Assembly (NCBI RefSeq): GCF_002848345.1
Contig: NZ_CP025429.1
Span: 2,108,001 to 2,172,000, forward strand
Length of the DNA stretch: 64,000 nt
Direction: 5' to 3'
From: Chromobacterium sp. ATCC 53434
Lineage (GTDB): Bacteria > Pseudomonadota > Gammaproteobacteria > Burkholderiales > Chromobacteriaceae
Part shown: piece by piece, positions 34,495 to 44,694 of the stretch
Layout: each line of letters begins with the position of its first letter
How positions within the stretch are numbered: position 1 is the first letter of the stretch
Notes under the pieces: model-generated
Databases searched by the model: none
What the model saw: only the letters and a program-made list of their open reading frames with translations
What the model was told of the DNA's origin: nothing
Translations under genes and position numbers: made by a program

Positions 34495-35412
34495 TCACCA
34501 GAACGGCCGAGCGCTCGCCGCTCGCGCGATCGCCCCGGCCAATCCGCGCTCGGCTTTCGAGCCGGCTCGCTCAAGGCGGGCGCTGACCCGCCGCGCCGCT
34601 TCCGCCGTCCGAGGATCGTCGCTGGCGCACCGCGCCAGCAGCGCGCGGGCCGTTTCCCGGTCGTTGAACACGCCCAGCCTCCACTGCAGATCCTGCAGAC
34701 CTCTCAGGTAATCGAGGACCGCCTTGTTCCGGTACAGGCCGGAGAAGCACTCCGCCGCGTAACGCAGTTGTTTGGCGCGCCGGCGCAATCGGTGCAAGCG
34801 CTCGGCGTCGGCAAACTCGCCATGCGGCCACGCCGCGGCGCGGCCGAGACGGTCAAGCGCCGTCGCGGCCAAGACCGGCAATGGCCGTCTGGCGCCTTTC
34901 CAGGCGGATGACGGGCGGTTCAGGCAGGCCAGCAATTGGCACAGCCAGCGATGGAAACGGTCGGAAAGCAGCGCGGCCTCCACCGCGTCTTGCGCCGCGT
35001 CCCGGCGCGTCCGCAGGCTTCGCTTCAGCATGCGGATATCGGCGGCCGGCGATCCGGTCGCCAGTCCCGGCAGTGTCTCGGTCAGCAGCACATCCAGATC
35101 GCGCGCCTCGCCCAGCAGGCCGGCCAGCCACCGCGCCTCTTCCATCAAGCACGCCCAGCGCCCGCCTCCGGTCAGCGGCGCGAACGCCTTGCAGACCGCG
35201 CGCAGGCGGCGCAAGGCGACGCGCGCCTGGTGCAGATATTCGGGGTTGCCGCCCTGCAGCACGCCCGGCACATTGGCAAGCAGGTGGCGCAGGCACGCCA
35301 GCACGGCGCGGCGACAGGCCCGCAACGGCGCCATGTCCTTTCGCAGGGTCGGGACGCGCGCCCTGCCCGGCTGCCGGGCGGGCCACTGAACGCGGTTCGC
35401 CGCCAACATCAT
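34495..35412 (-). CDS. CHAD domain protein
   Basis: This 305-residue protein from ATG 35412 overlaps the SRPBCC stop (ATGA). It shows the CHAD pattern of helices rich in conserved His, Arg and Lys: YLHQARVALRRLRAV, EARDLDVLL, HRLRRRAKQLRYAAECF. CHAD domains bind inorganic polyphosphate. There is no signal peptide; cytosolic. Confidence 0.87.
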   Translation of the reverse strand: MMLAANRVQWPARQPGRARVPTLRKDMAPLRACRRAVLACLRHLLANVPGVLQGGNPEYLHQARVALRRLRAVCKAFAPLTGGGRWACLMEEARWLAGLLGEARDLDVLLTETLPGLATGSPAADIRMLKRSLRTRRDAAQDAVEAALLSDRFHRWLCQLLACLNRPSSAWKGARRPLPVLAATALDRLGRAAAWPHGEFADAERLHRLRRRAKQLRYAAECFSGLYRNKAVLDYLRGLQDLQWRLGVFNDRETARALLARCASDDPRTAEAARRVSARLERAGSKAERGLAGAIARAASARPFW

Positions 35413-35855
35413 TGCGCCTGGGGAAAAATGGGCTCGCCGGTCTCTAGCAGCGATTTCAGATTCGACAGAATCCGCGGCCAGCCCCAGGCGACGGCCTCGA
35501 TGAAAGCCGAAGCCTCCCTGTCCATTTCGTGGGAGACCAGCAGCTTGACCACGCCCTCCTCTTCCTCCAGCACGAGATGGCAGACGCTGTCGCCCTCCTC
35601 CCGCATCTCCGGCTTCCATTCATTGTGCCAGCGCAGGGTCAGCCGGTATGGCGCGTCGACCGTCAGCACCTGGCCGCTGTCGGCCAGCCGGCCATCGGGA
35701 AAAACCAGCCGCCACGGCGCGCCGACCTGCCAGGTGGTTTCAATATGCATGCCGAACCAGTAGCGCCGCGTCAATTCCGGTTCGGTAAGCGCCCGCCACA
35801 GGCGTTCAGGCGTAACCTGGATATAGATGCAGTAGGCGAATGTCGACTTGGCCAT
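35409..35855 (-). CDS. SRPBCC / AHSA1-like domain protein
   Basis: This 148-residue protein fits the activator-of-Hsp90-like START-superfamily fold: IYIQVTPERLWRALTEPELT at the N-terminus, a central PWRLVFPDGRLADSGQVL and GVVKLLVSHEM near the end. Members bind small hydrophobic ligands; this member's ligand is unknown. It is cotranscribed with the CHAD gene. Confidence 0.85.
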   Translation of the reverse strand: MAKSTFAYCIYIQVTPERLWRALTEPELTRRYWFGMHIETTWQVGAPWRLVFPDGRLADSGQVLTVDAPYRLTLRWHNEWKPEMREEGDSVCHLVLEEEEGVVKLLVSHEMDREASAFIEAVAWGWPRILSNLKSLLETGEPIFPQAQ

Positions 35856-35969
35856 CGTCCCCTCCTATCCGGCAAGCGGCTATGCTGGCTCGGGCCACTT
35901 TCATCGTAGGCGGCCCAGGCGACGCATGACAAGCGCGAGAGGATGGGTCGGGCCACCCGCCGACAACGC

Positions 35970-35997
35970 AAAAACGCCGCCCAGCTTTCGCTGGACG
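35970..35997 (-). terminator. Terminator after acnB
   Basis: ACGCCG-CCCAGC pairs with GCTGG-ACGGCGT around a TTTC loop, with an A run on the plus strand (T run on the minus-strand transcript) just beyond. It lies downstream of acnB. Confidence 0.65.
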
Positions 35998-36030
35998 GCG
36001 TCGCGCAGAAACAACCGGCTTTTCAGGCCA

Positions 36031-38619
36031 TCAGCCCTTGCTGGCCGCCAACTCCTGATACTCGGCGATCTGGTCGAAATTCAGGTATTGGTAAACTTCG
36101 GCGCTCTTCTCGTTGATGATGCCGATATTGGCCTGATACTCCTCCACGGTCGGGATCTTGCCCAGCTTGGAGCAGATCGCGGCCAGTTCCGCCGAGCCCA
36201 GGAACACGTTGGAGTTCTTGCCCAGACGGTTCGGGAAGTTGCGGGTGGAGGTGGACATCACCGTCGCGCCTTCGCGCACCTGCGCCTGGTTGCCCATGCA
36301 CAGCGAGCAGCCCGGCATTTCCATCCGGGCGCCGGCGCGGCCCAGCACGCCGTAATGGCCTTCCTCGGTCAGCTGCTTGGCGTCCATCTTGGTCGGCGGG
36401 GCCACCCACAGCTTGACCGGAATGTCGGCCTTGCCTTCCAGCAGTTTGGACGCGGCGCGGAAGTGGCCGATATTGGTCATGCACGAACCGATGAACACTT
36501 CGTCGATCTTGGTGCCGGCCACTTCGGACATGAATTTCACATCGTCCGGGTCGTTCGGGCAGGCGACGATGGGCTCCTTGACGTCGGCCAGATCGATGTC
36601 GATCACGGCGGCGTACTCGGCGTCGGCGTCGCCCTTCAGCAGCTGGCCATTGGCGATCCAGTCTTCCATCGACTTGATGCGGCGCTCCAGCGTGCGGGCA
36701 TCCTGATAGCCGTCGGCGATCATGGCCTTCATCAGCGTGATGTTGGAGCGCATGTACTCGACGATGGGCTCCTTGTTCAGGTGCACGGTGCAGCCGGCGG
36801 CGGAGCGCTCGGCCGAGGCATCGGTCAGCTCAAACGCCTGCTCGACCTTCAGATCCGGCAGACCTTCGATTTCCAGGATGCGGCCGGAGAAGACGTTCTT
36901 CTTGCCGGCCTTGGCCACGGTCAGCAGGCCTTGCTTGATCGCGTACAGCGGAATGGCGTTGACCAGATCGCGCAGCGTCACGCCCGGCTGCAGCTTGCCC
37001 TTGAAGCGCACCAGCACCGATTCGGGCATGTCCAGCGGCATCACGCCGGTGGCGGCGGCGAAGGCCACCAGGCCGGAGCCCGCCGGGAAGGAGATGCCGA
37101 TCGGGAAGCGGGTGTGGCTGTCGCCGCCGGTGCCGACGGTGTCCGGCAGCAACAGGCGGTTCAGCCAGCTGTGGATCACGCCGTCGCCCGGGCGCAGGCT
37201 GACGCCGCCGCGGGTGGAGATGAAGGCCGGCAGCTCCTTGTGCATCTTGACGTCCACCGGCTTCGGATAGGCGGCGGTGTGGCAGAACGATTGCATCACC
37301 AGGTCGGCGGAGAAGCCCAGGCAAGCCAGATCCTTCAGCTCGTCGCGGGTCATCGGGCCGGTGGTGTCCTGCGAGCCGACGGTGGTCATCTTCGGTTCGC
37401 AGTAGGTGCCCGGACGCACGCCCTTGCCTTCCGGCAGGCCACAGGCGCGGCCGACCATCTTCTGGCCCAGCGAGAAGCCCTTGCCGGAATCGACCGGCGA
37501 CTTCGGCAGGCGGAATTCGGTGGAAGCCTGCAGGCCCAGCGCTTCGCGCGCCTTCGAGGTCAGGCCGCGGCCGATGATCAGGTTGATGCGGCCGCCGGCG
37601 CGCACTTCATCCAGGATCACTTCGGACTTCAGCTTGAACTCGGCGATGACGGCACCGTTCTTCTCGATCTTGCCGGCGTACGGGTAGACGTCGATCACGT
37701 CGCCCATTTCCAGCGTGGACACGTCCACTTCGATCGGCAGCGAGCCGGAGTCTTCCTGGGTGTTGAAGAAGATAGGCGCGATCTTGCCGCCCAGCGTGAC
37801 GCCGCCGAAGCGCTTGTTCGGCACGTAGGGGATGTCCTGGCCGGTGGCCCACACCACCGAGTTGGTGGCGGACTTGCGCGAAGAGCCGGTGCCGACCACG
37901 TCGCCGACGTAGGCGACCAGGTGGCCCTTCTTCTTCAGGTCGTCGATGAACTGCATCGGACCGCGCTTGCCGTCTTCTTCCGGCTTGAAGGCCGCGTCGG
38001 CGCGGGTGTTCTTCAGCATCGCCAGGTAGTGCAGCGGGATGTCCGGGCGGCTCCAGGCGTCCGGAGCCGGCGACAGGTCGTCGGTATTGGTCTCGCCCGG
38101 CACCTTGAACACGGTGACGGTGATCTTCTCGGCCACTTCCGGGCGGCTGGTGAACCACTCGGCCTTGGCCCAGGACTCGACCACTTCCTTGGCGACGGCG
38201 TTGCCCTTGTCCATCTTTTCCTTCACGTCGTGGAAGGAATCGAACATCAGCAGCGTCTTCTTCAGGCCGGCGGCGGCGATCTTGGCGACGGCGGCGTCGT
38301 CCAACAGGTCGACCAGCGGCTTGATGTTGTAGCCGCCCAGCATGGTGCCGAGCAGTTCGGTGGCCAGTTCGCGCGAAACCAGCGGCGACTTCACGCTGCC
38401 CTCGGCGACGGCCGCCAGGAAGGAGGCCTTGACCTTGGCGGCGTCGTCCACGCCCGGCGGCACGCGGTGGGTGATCAGCTCGACCAGCGTGGTCTCCTCG
38501 CCCTTGGGCGGGTTCTTCAACAGTTCGACCAGTTCTTCGACCTGCTTCGCCGACAGCGGCAGGGGCGGAATGCCCAGCGCGGCGCGCTCGGCAACGTGCT
38601 GACGATAAGCTTCTAGCAT
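36031..38619 (-). CDS. acnB: Aconitate hydratase B
   Basis: This 862-residue protein (E. coli AcnB is about 865) starts [20 protein letters not shown]. It has the AcnB-specific N-terminal HEAT-like domain and swivelling domain order. The [4Fe-4S] ligands appear as [11 protein letters not shown] and GCSLCMGNQ near the C-terminus. It isomerises citrate to isocitrate in the TCA cycle and can also clear 2-methylcitrate intermediates. A monocistronic unit with its own terminator, divergent from a LysR gene. Confidence 0.97.
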   Translation of the reverse strand: MLEAYRQHVAERAALGIPPLPLSAKQVEELVELLKNPPKGEETTLVELITHRVPPGVDDAAKVKASFLAAVAEGSVKSPLVSRELATELLGTMLGGYNIKPLVDLLDDAAVAKIAAAGLKKTLLMFDSFHDVKEKMDKGNAVAKEVVESWAKAEWFTSRPEVAEKITVTVFKVPGETNTDDLSPAPDAWSRPDIPLHYLAMLKNTRADAAFKPEEDGKRGPMQFIDDLKKKGHLVAYVGDVVGTGSSRKSATNSVVWATGQDIPYVPNKRFGGVTLGGKIAPIFFNTQEDSGSLPIEVDVSTLEMGDVIDVYPYAGKIEKNGAVIAEFKLKSEVILDEVRAGGRINLIIGRGLTSKAREALGLQASTEFRLPKSPVDSGKGFSLGQKMVGRACGLPEGKGVRPGTYCEPKMTTVGSQDTTGPMTRDELKDLACLGFSADLVMQSFCHTAAYPKPVDVKMHKELPAFISTRGGVSLRPGDGVIHSWLNRLLLPDTVGTGGDSHTRFPIGISFPAGSGLVAFAAATGVMPLDMPESVLVRFKGKLQPGVTLRDLVNAIPLYAIKQGLLTVAKAGKKNVFSGRILEIEGLPDLKVEQAFELTDASAERSAAGCTVHLNKEPIVEYMRSNITLMKAMIADGYQDARTLERRIKSMEDWIANGQLLKGDADAEYAAVIDIDLADVKEPIVACPNDPDDVKFMSEVAGTKIDEVFIGSCMTNIGHFRAASKLLEGKADIPVKLWVAPPTKMDAKQLTEEGHYGVLGRAGARMEMPGCSLCMGNQAQVREGATVMSTSTRNFPNRLGKNSNVFLGSAELAAICSKLGKIPTVEEYQANIGIINEKSAEVYQYLNFDQIAEYQELAASKG

Positions 38620-38817
38620 GACTCGGGACCTTCTTGGCTTTGGTTGTCGGCAAGCCTGGCGGCGCGGTTGGCGCCGGCAGTCTCCACTCGTTAAGTGTGC
38701 ATCATTACCGCGTGTTTGGCGCTGGAATATGCTCTTTGTAGTGATTGAAGGTTACGCTGTTAGGCGCTTGCATACAAACGAGTAATAGCAACATCGATTG
38801 TGAGTTAAAATCACAGC

Positions 38818-39717
38818 ATGAGCACTTACCCCCCGCTGAACTCGCTGCGAATTTTCGAGGCCGCAGCCCGACTGGAAAGCTTTTCCGCCGCCGCAGGCGA
38901 ATTATTCGTCACGCATGGCGCTGTGAGCAAACAGATTAAGCAGTTGGAAGACTGGCTGGGCCTGCCGCTGTTCGAGCGCAGCGGCGGCCGGGTGCGGCTG
39001 ACCGACGCCGGCTGGCGCTATCTGGTGCAGGTGCAGGACGGCCTGGACCTGATCGCCAACGCCACCGCCCAACTGCTGCAACCGAACACCCAGCGCCGCC
39101 TCAGCATCAATTCCACCCCCACCTTCGCCAGCTATTGGCTGCTGCCTCGGCTGGCGGGCTTTCGCGCCCGCTTTCCGGAGCTGGAGCTGCACCTGGTCAC
39201 CTCGGACCGCGACCTGTCGCGGCTGGACGCGCCGTTCGACATCGCCATCCGCCGCGGCCCCGGCGACTGGCCCGGCCATATCGCCAAACCCTTTCTGAAG
39301 GAATGGGAGCTGCCGCTGGCCAGCCCGGCGCTGCTGGCCAGACTGCCGCTGGCCAGCCCCGCCGACCTGGTCTCGCACACGCTGCTGCATGCCGATACCC
39401 GCCCCACCGCCTGGCCGCGCTGGCTGACGCTGGCCGGCGTGCCCGAGTTGAAACCGGCCAGCAGCATGCATTTCGACAAGTTCTCCCTGGCATTGCAGGC
39501 CGCCGTCGACGGCCTCGGCGTGGTGCTGGGGCCGATGCCGATGGCGCAGGCGCTGATAGGCGCCGGCGAACTGGTATCGCCGCTGCCGGCGCCGGTGGTC
39601 ACCGTGCGCGACTACTGCTGGGTGGTGCCGCGGATCGCCGCCGACGACGCGACGGTGACCGCCTTCTGCCGCTGGCTGGAAAGCCAGGCCGACGAGACCG
39701 GCGCGCTCAAGCCGTGA
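38818..39717 (+). CDS. LysR-family transcriptional regulator (GcvA-like)
   Basis: This 299-residue protein has the N-terminal winged HTH (PPLNSLRIFEAAARLESFSA, THGAVSKQIKQLEDWLGLPL) and a substrate-binding effector domain. The style is closest to GcvA/AmpR-type members. It is divergently arranged with acnB across 198 bases, which may hold shared control sites. Regulation of acnB by it is only a guess from position. Confidence 0.9.
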   Translation: MSTYPPLNSLRIFEAAARLESFSAAAGELFVTHGAVSKQIKQLEDWLGLPLFERSGGRVRLTDAGWRYLVQVQDGLDLIANATAQLLQPNTQRRLSINSTPTFASYWLLPRLAGFRARFPELELHLVTSDRDLSRLDAPFDIAIRRGPGDWPGHIAKPFLKEWELPLASPALLARLPLASPADLVSHTLLHADTRPTAWPRWLTLAGVPELKPASSMHFDKFSLALQAAVDGLGVVLGPMPMAQALIGAGELVSPLPAPVVTVRDYCWVVPRIAADDATVTAFCRWLESQADETGALKP

Positions 39718-39723
39718 ACGGAC

Positions 39724-40500
39724 TCAATGTCCGGGCGTCACGCCGATCAGCCGCAACTCCAGCGGCGGCACGTCGCGCGGCAGCCATTTGTTGTAGATGC
39801 GCTTGAAGCTGCCGTCTTTCTTGACGGCGGCGAACGCGTCCTGCCAGCGGCGGATCTCGTCGCCCGACGTGCCGCGCGAGAATGCCAGGTACAGTTCCAG
39901 CGACTCCAGCACCCGCACCACCTCCACCGCGTCCGCCGGCTGATGGATGTCCTTCAGCACCGAGCCGACGACGAAACCGCCCTCCACCCACATATCGTAG
40001 CGGCCCAGCAGCAGTTTCTGGGCCGTCACCTGCGGCGTCGGCGCCAGGTCCACCTCGATGAAGCCGGCGGCCGAGGCCGCGTCGGCGAAGATGCTGCCGC
40101 GATAGGCGCCGACCGGCCGCTGATAAATGCCGGACCCCAGGGCCAGCAGCTTGGCCGCCTCGCCCTTGCGCGCCAGCAATACCGTCTGCGACACCGCGAT
40201 CGGCCCCAGCAGCGACATCTGCCTCTCTCGCGCCTCGCTGCGGCCGACGGTGAACAGCATCACGCCGGGAGTGGTCAGCAATTCCTTGTAGCCGCGCGCC
40301 CACGGCACCACTTCGACCGGACTGTTGTCGTGGATGCGGGCCTGAATCTCGCGCACCACCTCCACCGCCATGCCGTCGGCGACGCCGTTGCGCTGATAGG
40401 TGATGGGCGGCCAGTCCTCGGTGTAGAGGGTCAGCGCCACGGCCGGAGCCGACCAGGCGGCGAAGCCGAACAACAGCAGAGAGAAGATCCGGATCAGCAT
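39724..40500 (-). CDS. Periplasmic solute-binding protein (SBP family 3)
   Basis: From ATG 40500 (another at 40512 is possible) the product has a signal peptide (MLIRIFSLLLFGFAAWSA..VA) and a type II periplasmic binding fold: LTLYTEDWPPITYQ at the N-terminus and GSFKRIYNKWL near the C-terminus. No permease genes are adjacent, so it may be an orphan amino-acid-type sensor or binding protein. Confidence 0.85.
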   Translation of the reverse strand: MLIRIFSLLLFGFAAWSAPAVALTLYTEDWPPITYQRNGVADGMAVEVVREIQARIHDNSPVEVVPWARGYKELLTTPGVMLFTVGRSEARERQMSLLGPIAVSQTVLLARKGEAAKLLALGSGIYQRPVGAYRGSIFADAASAAGFIEVDLAPTPQVTAQKLLLGRYDMWVEGGFVVGSVLKDIHQPADAVEVVRVLESLELYLAFSRGTSGDEIRRWQDAFAAVKKDGSFKRIYNKWLPRDVPPLELRLIGVTPGH

Positions 40501-40645
40501 GGCCATTCCCAAGTCACAAAGCTCGTCTTTTTTTGATAGCCGCTTCCCCCCGCCTGCGCCGGCTTATTCGTTATAATGCCGCGTTGTGTCGGCACCCCGC
40601 CGGCATTATCATTCGCGCACCCACACCCCCATCCCGAGGAAAGTC

Positions 40646-41653
40646 ATGAGCCGCATCACCCTCTCCCGCTTTTTGATCGAACAGCAACGCAAGGCCGGCA
40701 CGCTGCCGCCGGAACTGCGCCTGCTGATCGAGACCGTAGGCCGCGCCTGCAAGGCCATCAGCTACTCGGTGAACAAGGGCGCACTGGCCGGCGTGCTCGG
40801 CGAGGCCGGCACCGGCAACGTGCAGGGCGAGGCACAGAAGAAGCTGGACGTGATCGCCAACGATTTCCTGCTGGACGCCAACGAATGGGGCGGCAGCCTG
40901 GCGGCGATGGCGTCGGAGGAAATGGAGCTGCCCTACCACATCCCCGGCGAATACCCGAAGGGCGAATACCTGCTGATGTTCGACCCGCTGGACGGTTCGT
41001 CCAATATCGACGTCAACATCTCGGTGGGCACCATCTTCTCCATCCTGCGCAGCCCGCAGGGCGTGACGCAGCCGTCGGAGCAGGACTTCCTGCAGCCGGG
41101 CACTCAGCAGGTCGCCGCCGGCTACACCGTATACGGCCCGCAGACGATGCTGGTGCTGACCTTCGGCAGCGGCGTGCACGGCTTCACGCTGGACCGCGAA
41201 CACGGCTCCTTCGTCTTGACCCACCCGGACATGCAGGTGCCCGAGCAGACGGGCGAGTTCGCCATCAATATGTCGAATATGCGCCACTGGGAAGCCCCGG
41301 TGCGCCGCTACGTGGAAGAGCTGCTGGCCGGCCAGTCCGGCCCGCGCGGCCGCGACTTCAACATGCGTTGGGTGGCGTCGATGGTGGCCGAGGTGCATCG
41401 CATCATCACCCGCGGCGGCATCTTCATGTACCCGAAGGACGCGCGCGACCCGTCCAAGGCCGGCAAGCTGCGGCTGATGTACGAAGGCAATCCGATGGCC
41501 TTCATCATCGAGCAGGCCGGCGGCGCCGCCACCAACGGCCATCAGCGCATCATGGACATCGTGCCCGCCAAGCTGCATGAGCGCGTGGCGGTATTCCTCG
41601 GTTCGAAAGAGGAAGTGGAACGGGTCACCGGCTACCACGCCGAACAGCAGTAA
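40646..41653 (+). CDS. fbp: Fructose-1,6-bisphosphatase class I
   Basis: ATG 40646 has GAGGA upstream; the product is 335 residues. The metal/phosphate motif [13 protein letters not shown] and the later [11 protein letters not shown] and GGAATNG segments define class I FBPase. It makes fructose-6-phosphate in gluconeogenesis. It is convergent with the response-regulator gene, with a small CCCGCG hairpin between. Confidence 0.96.
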   Translation: MSRITLSRFLIEQQRKAGTLPPELRLLIETVGRACKAISYSVNKGALAGVLGEAGTGNVQGEAQKKLDVIANDFLLDANEWGGSLAAMASEEMELPYHIPGEYPKGEYLLMFDPLDGSSNIDVNISVGTIFSILRSPQGVTQPSEQDFLQPGTQQVAAGYTVYGPQTMLVLTFGSGVHGFTLDREHGSFVLTHPDMQVPEQTGEFAINMSNMRHWEAPVRRYVEELLAGQSGPRGRDFNMRWVASMVAEVHRIITRGGIFMYPKDARDPSKAGKLRLMYEGNPMAFIIEQAGGAATNGHQRIMDIVPAKLHERVAVFLGSKEEVERVTGYHAEQQ

Positions 41654-41690
41654 TCCCCGAGGCCCGCGAACGCGGGTCCGTCCCGGCGGC

Positions 41691-42791
41691 TCAGGCCGCC
41701 GGGCTGCCCAGCCGCTCGCCCAGCGCGCGCAGATGCTCGTCCAGCGCCAGATCGCCATCGTACAGCGCGTCGACCGCCCGATGGGTCCGGCCGACGATCT
41801 CGAGCAACGCCTCCTGCTGGGTTTCGCTCAGTCCCAGACGCGCCAGCGCCTGCTCGAACTCCTCGCGCATCGCGCCGCACAGCGCGCGAGCGTCGCGCTG
41901 CTGACGCTGATAACGCTGATTGATGGCGTCCAGGCTGTCGCGGGCGAAGTCCAGCATGCCGGCCAGCCCCTCCTGCGCCAATGAATGCAGCCGCTCCGCC
42001 GCCCCCTCCGTCATCAGCGCCAGATAATCCTTCAGCTTGCCGTAACGGTCCAGGTCGTCGGTGGGCATGTTCTTGATCAGGATCGATACCTGGCCGTAGT
42101 GGAAGGCGGTGCGGGTGCCGCAGGACACGATGCGCTGTCTGTCTGCCGACAAATCCTGCAGCAACAGCGACTCCATCGGATTGCTGCGCCGCTCCGAGTT
42201 CAGCGTGCGGGTCTCGCCGCCGATGCGCAGCTGAACCGCGCCGTTCAGGCCGAATTCGCCTATCGCGTCCAGCGACGCCTCCATCAGCTGCTCGGGGCCG
42301 GACACATTGAACAGCCGGCGAAAGTACTGCAGGCAGATCCCCAGCGCGCTGCTGTCGGTCATCGCCGACATCGCCACCGACATCGCCCCCTGGGTCTGGC
42401 TGCGCAAGGCGTTGATCTCGTTGCGGATGCGCAAAGCCTGCTCCACCTTGCGCATCAGCTCCTCCGGCTGCAGCGGCTTGCCGACGAAATCCTCGCCGCC
42501 GGCATTGTAGGCCGCCAGCCGCCGCACCGGATCGCCATGGGCGGAAACGAAGATCACATAGGGCTGACTCTCCAGTTCCAGCAACCGCATGCGTCGACAG
42601 GTCTCGTAGCCGTCCATGCCCTCCATCTGTATGTCCAGCAACACGATGTCCGGACGCTCCTCGGCCACCGCGCGCAGCCCCTCGTCGCCACTGCCGGCGC
42701 ACGTGACGCAGAGCTTGTCGTCGAACAGCATCTTCATGACCTGGACCACGATGGGATCGTCGTCTATCAGCAGTATCCGGTGCCTTCCCAT
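41691..42791 (-). CDS. Response regulator with an unassigned C-terminal domain
   Basis: From ATG 42791 the product is 366 residues. Residues 1-125 are a receiver domain: acidic pair ILLIDDDP, phospho-acceptor Asp in IVLLDIQMEGMDGYE, Lys in VGKPLQPEEL. The following ~240 residues are mostly helical with a β-rich region (GAVQLRIGGETRTLNSERRS) and match no output domain I recognise; no HTH, GGDEF, EAL or HD signature. No partner kinase is adjacent. Confidence 0.8.
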   Translation of the reverse strand: MGRHRILLIDDDPIVVQVMKMLFDDKLCVTCAGSGDEGLRAVAEERPDIVLLDIQMEGMDGYETCRRMRLLELESQPYVIFVSAHGDPVRRLAAYNAGGEDFVGKPLQPEELMRKVEQALRIRNEINALRSQTQGAMSVAMSAMTDSSALGICLQYFRRLFNVSGPEQLMEASLDAIGEFGLNGAVQLRIGGETRTLNSERRSNPMESLLLQDLSADRQRIVSCGTRTAFHYGQVSILIKNMPTDDLDRYGKLKDYLALMTEGAAERLHSLAQEGLAGMLDFARDSLDAINQRYQRQQRDARALCGAMREEFEQALARLGLSETQQEALLEIVGRTHRAVDALYDGDLALDEHLRALGERLGSPAA

Positions 42792-42841
42792 TTCATCAGC
42801 CCTCGCGCCCACCTAAGCTTTCAGCATACTTTCGGCTATTA

Positions 42842-43108
42842 GAGCCTGTTTGCGATCTTTTTGCGGCATCGACGGTATTCTGCCGGATGCAGGGCACGAA
42901 AAACGGCCCGCGGCAGTGTCGTTCACTGCAAGGGACGTTTGACAAAGCCATGCGCCGGCAGAAAACCGTCCCGAAGGGCAGCCCAGCCAGCAGGCCATCT
43001 GCGGCGTTGTCGGGCTAGGCTTTGGAATCACCAAGGCCTACGCCCTCCGCCTTGCATCTGACCTGCTGGCTGGGCTGCGATGCTCGTAAAAAGATCGTAA
43101 ACAGGCTC
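42842..43108. mobile_element. 267-bp MITE with terminal inverted repeats
   Basis: GAGCCTGTTTGCGATCTTTTTGC at the left end matches the inverse of the right end (GTAAAAAGATCGTAAACAGGCTC). The direct repeat TTA flanks both ends (42839-42841 and 43109-43111), the TNA target pattern of the IS1031 group of IS5. Inner arms GCCCAGCCAGCAGG and CCTGCTGGCTGGGC form a second inverted repeat. It has no gene and so would depend on a transposase encoded elsewhere. Confidence 0.78.
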
Positions 43109-43290
43109 TTACAGCTATAGCTCGTCGTCCATCCCGCGGCAGGAGATTCGCCGGCTTGGACGGTCTGTCTGAGCGCGTGTGCCGCTGGCCGGAAGCGCGG
43201 CCGGACGAAAGGTCCGCCATGCGGGATGCCCGCCAGCGCGGGTTTTGCTAGAATTACGTCTCATTAGCCGATAGACACCCAAGCCACTCC

Positions 43291-43338
43291 ATGAGCATCC
43301 AACTGAAAAATGACCATGTGGCGGCATTGCACGCATAG
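43291..43338 (+). pseudogene. Left-behind first codons of map (MSIQLK...), attL of the genomic island
   Basis: ATG AGC ATC CAA CTG AAA aligns with the first codons of the intact map at 56493 (ATG GCA ATC CAA CTG AAA). The frame then runs into island sequence and stops at 43336. The 12 bases ATCCAACTGAAA at 43297-43308 are repeated at 56499-56510. Confidence 0.7.
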
Positions 43339-43468
43339 GGCGGCACTCAGCCACCCACACCCCTTACCTGGCTTGCCTTTCCAGCACACTGAGCGCACAA
43401 AGCATCATTGAAAGCTCACGAAATTGGTGGAAGAATGTTGGAAGGTTTCCACATTGCAGCCTTCCAAC

Positions 43469-44638
43469 ATGCCTCTTACTGACGTCAAAATCAGGACAGC
43501 CAAACCGTCCGAAAAACCCTACCGCCTTTCAGATGGGCGCGGCCTTTTTCTTGAGGTTCGTCCGACCGGTTCGAAGTTCTGGCGCTACAGTTACCGGCAC
43601 GGTGGCAAGCAGTCCATGCTCACCATGGGTGAATACCCCTTTGTCTCCCTGTCTGACGCTCGCCGGTTGTTGGAAGATGCGCGAGAGAGCGTGGCGAAGG
43701 GCATTGATCCCAATGCAAAGAAGGCTGCTGAGAAGCTAACCAACATCCAGGCCCATCAGAACACGTTTTCAGTGGTGGCCGCGGAGTGGTATTCCTCGCA
43801 TGCACCGCACTGGAAAGGAAGTACTGCCTCCACGGCAAGTCGGAATCTGGAAAAGGACATATTGCCATTTTTTGGCGAGTTGCCCATTTCGATGATCAGC
43901 CCTGCAATGGTTTTGGGAAGACTGAGAGAGATCGAGAAGCGTGGATCGCCAGAAACTGCCAAGCAAGTCCGGCAGCGAATCTCCGCGATCATGGAGTACG
44001 CCATCGTCACCTTGCGTATCGAGATGAATCCGGCGGCGTCGCTGAAGGGGGCAATCAAGTCAGCCCCGACTCAACATACCTCGACGCTTCCTATTAATCG
44101 ACTTGGGGATTTTCGACGCGCCCTAGCCGAGTACAAAGGCCTTGGCCTCTCAAAGCAAGCGGTGTACTTGCTAATTTACACCATGGCCAGAACTATTGAA
44201 GTCAGGTTCATGGAGTGGTCCGAACTTGACCTTGAGCGGGCAGAGTGGCGCATTCCTGGCTCAAAGATGAAGAATGGCGAAAACCATATCGTTCCGCTGC
44301 CGAAGCAGGCAGTTTCCATTCTGCAGTCATTGCACGATCTGTCCGGCAGAGAACGCTATGTTCTCCCGAATACACGGGACTATGACCGCCCCATGAGCGC
44401 CTCCACGGTGAATAGTGTCATCCATAATATCGGCTTTAAAGGGTGCGTATCCGGTCATGGTTTCCGCGGTACCGCTTCAACCATTCTACATGAGCAAGGC
44501 TACCGCTCCGAAGTAATTGAGCGTGCGCTGGCCCACACGGATGGCAACACAGTACGAGCCGCCTATAACCACGCGCTCTATCTTGAAGAGCGGCGCAGGC
44601 TCCTACAAGACTGGGCTGATTTTTTCGATGCCCAATAG
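43469..44638 (+). CDS. int: Tyrosine integrase (P4/DUF4102 type)
   Basis: The start is taken as ATG 43469, giving MPLTDVKIRTAKPSEKPYRL, the usual opening of the DUF4102/P4-like family; an earlier frame start at 43424 is unlikely. The 389-residue product has the arm-binding N-terminus, SAM-like core-binding domain, and catalytic residues Arg in TIEVRFMEWSE, His-x-x-Arg in GHGFRGTAS, and His..Tyr in LAHTDGNTVRAAYNHALY. It integrates the island into the start of map. A terminator follows. Confidence 0.93.
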   Translation: MPLTDVKIRTAKPSEKPYRLSDGRGLFLEVRPTGSKFWRYSYRHGGKQSMLTMGEYPFVSLSDARRLLEDARESVAKGIDPNAKKAAEKLTNIQAHQNTFSVVAAEWYSSHAPHWKGSTASTASRNLEKDILPFFGELPISMISPAMVLGRLREIEKRGSPETAKQVRQRISAIMEYAIVTLRIEMNPAASLKGAIKSAPTQHTSTLPINRLGDFRRALAEYKGLGLSKQAVYLLIYTMARTIEVRFMEWSELDLERAEWRIPGSKMKNGENHIVPLPKQAVSILQSLHDLSGRERYVLPNTRDYDRPMSASTVNSVIHNIGFKGCVSGHGFRGTASTILHEQGYRSEVIERALAHTDGNTVRAAYNHALYLEERRRLLQDWADFFDAQ

Positions 44639-44655
44639 ATTTCCTCACACCAACC

Positions 44656-44677
44656 AAACCCGCTTCGGCGGGTTTTT
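44656..44677 (+). terminator. Terminator after the integrase
   Basis: AACCCGC-TTCG-GCGGGTT followed by TTTT, 20 bases after the integrase stop. Confidence 0.8.
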
Positions 44678-44694
44678 TCATGCCTGGAGAAAAC

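Noticed and set aside
35848..38616. A 922-codon plus-strand open frame opposite acnB
   Set aside because: It is the antisense of acnB, His/Gln/Leu-rich as usual for GC-rich mirror frames, and has no ribosome-binding site or domain.
43112..43290. A tRNA gene as the integration target of the map island
   Set aside because: I could find no cloverleaf near either end; the repeat falls in the map start codons instead.
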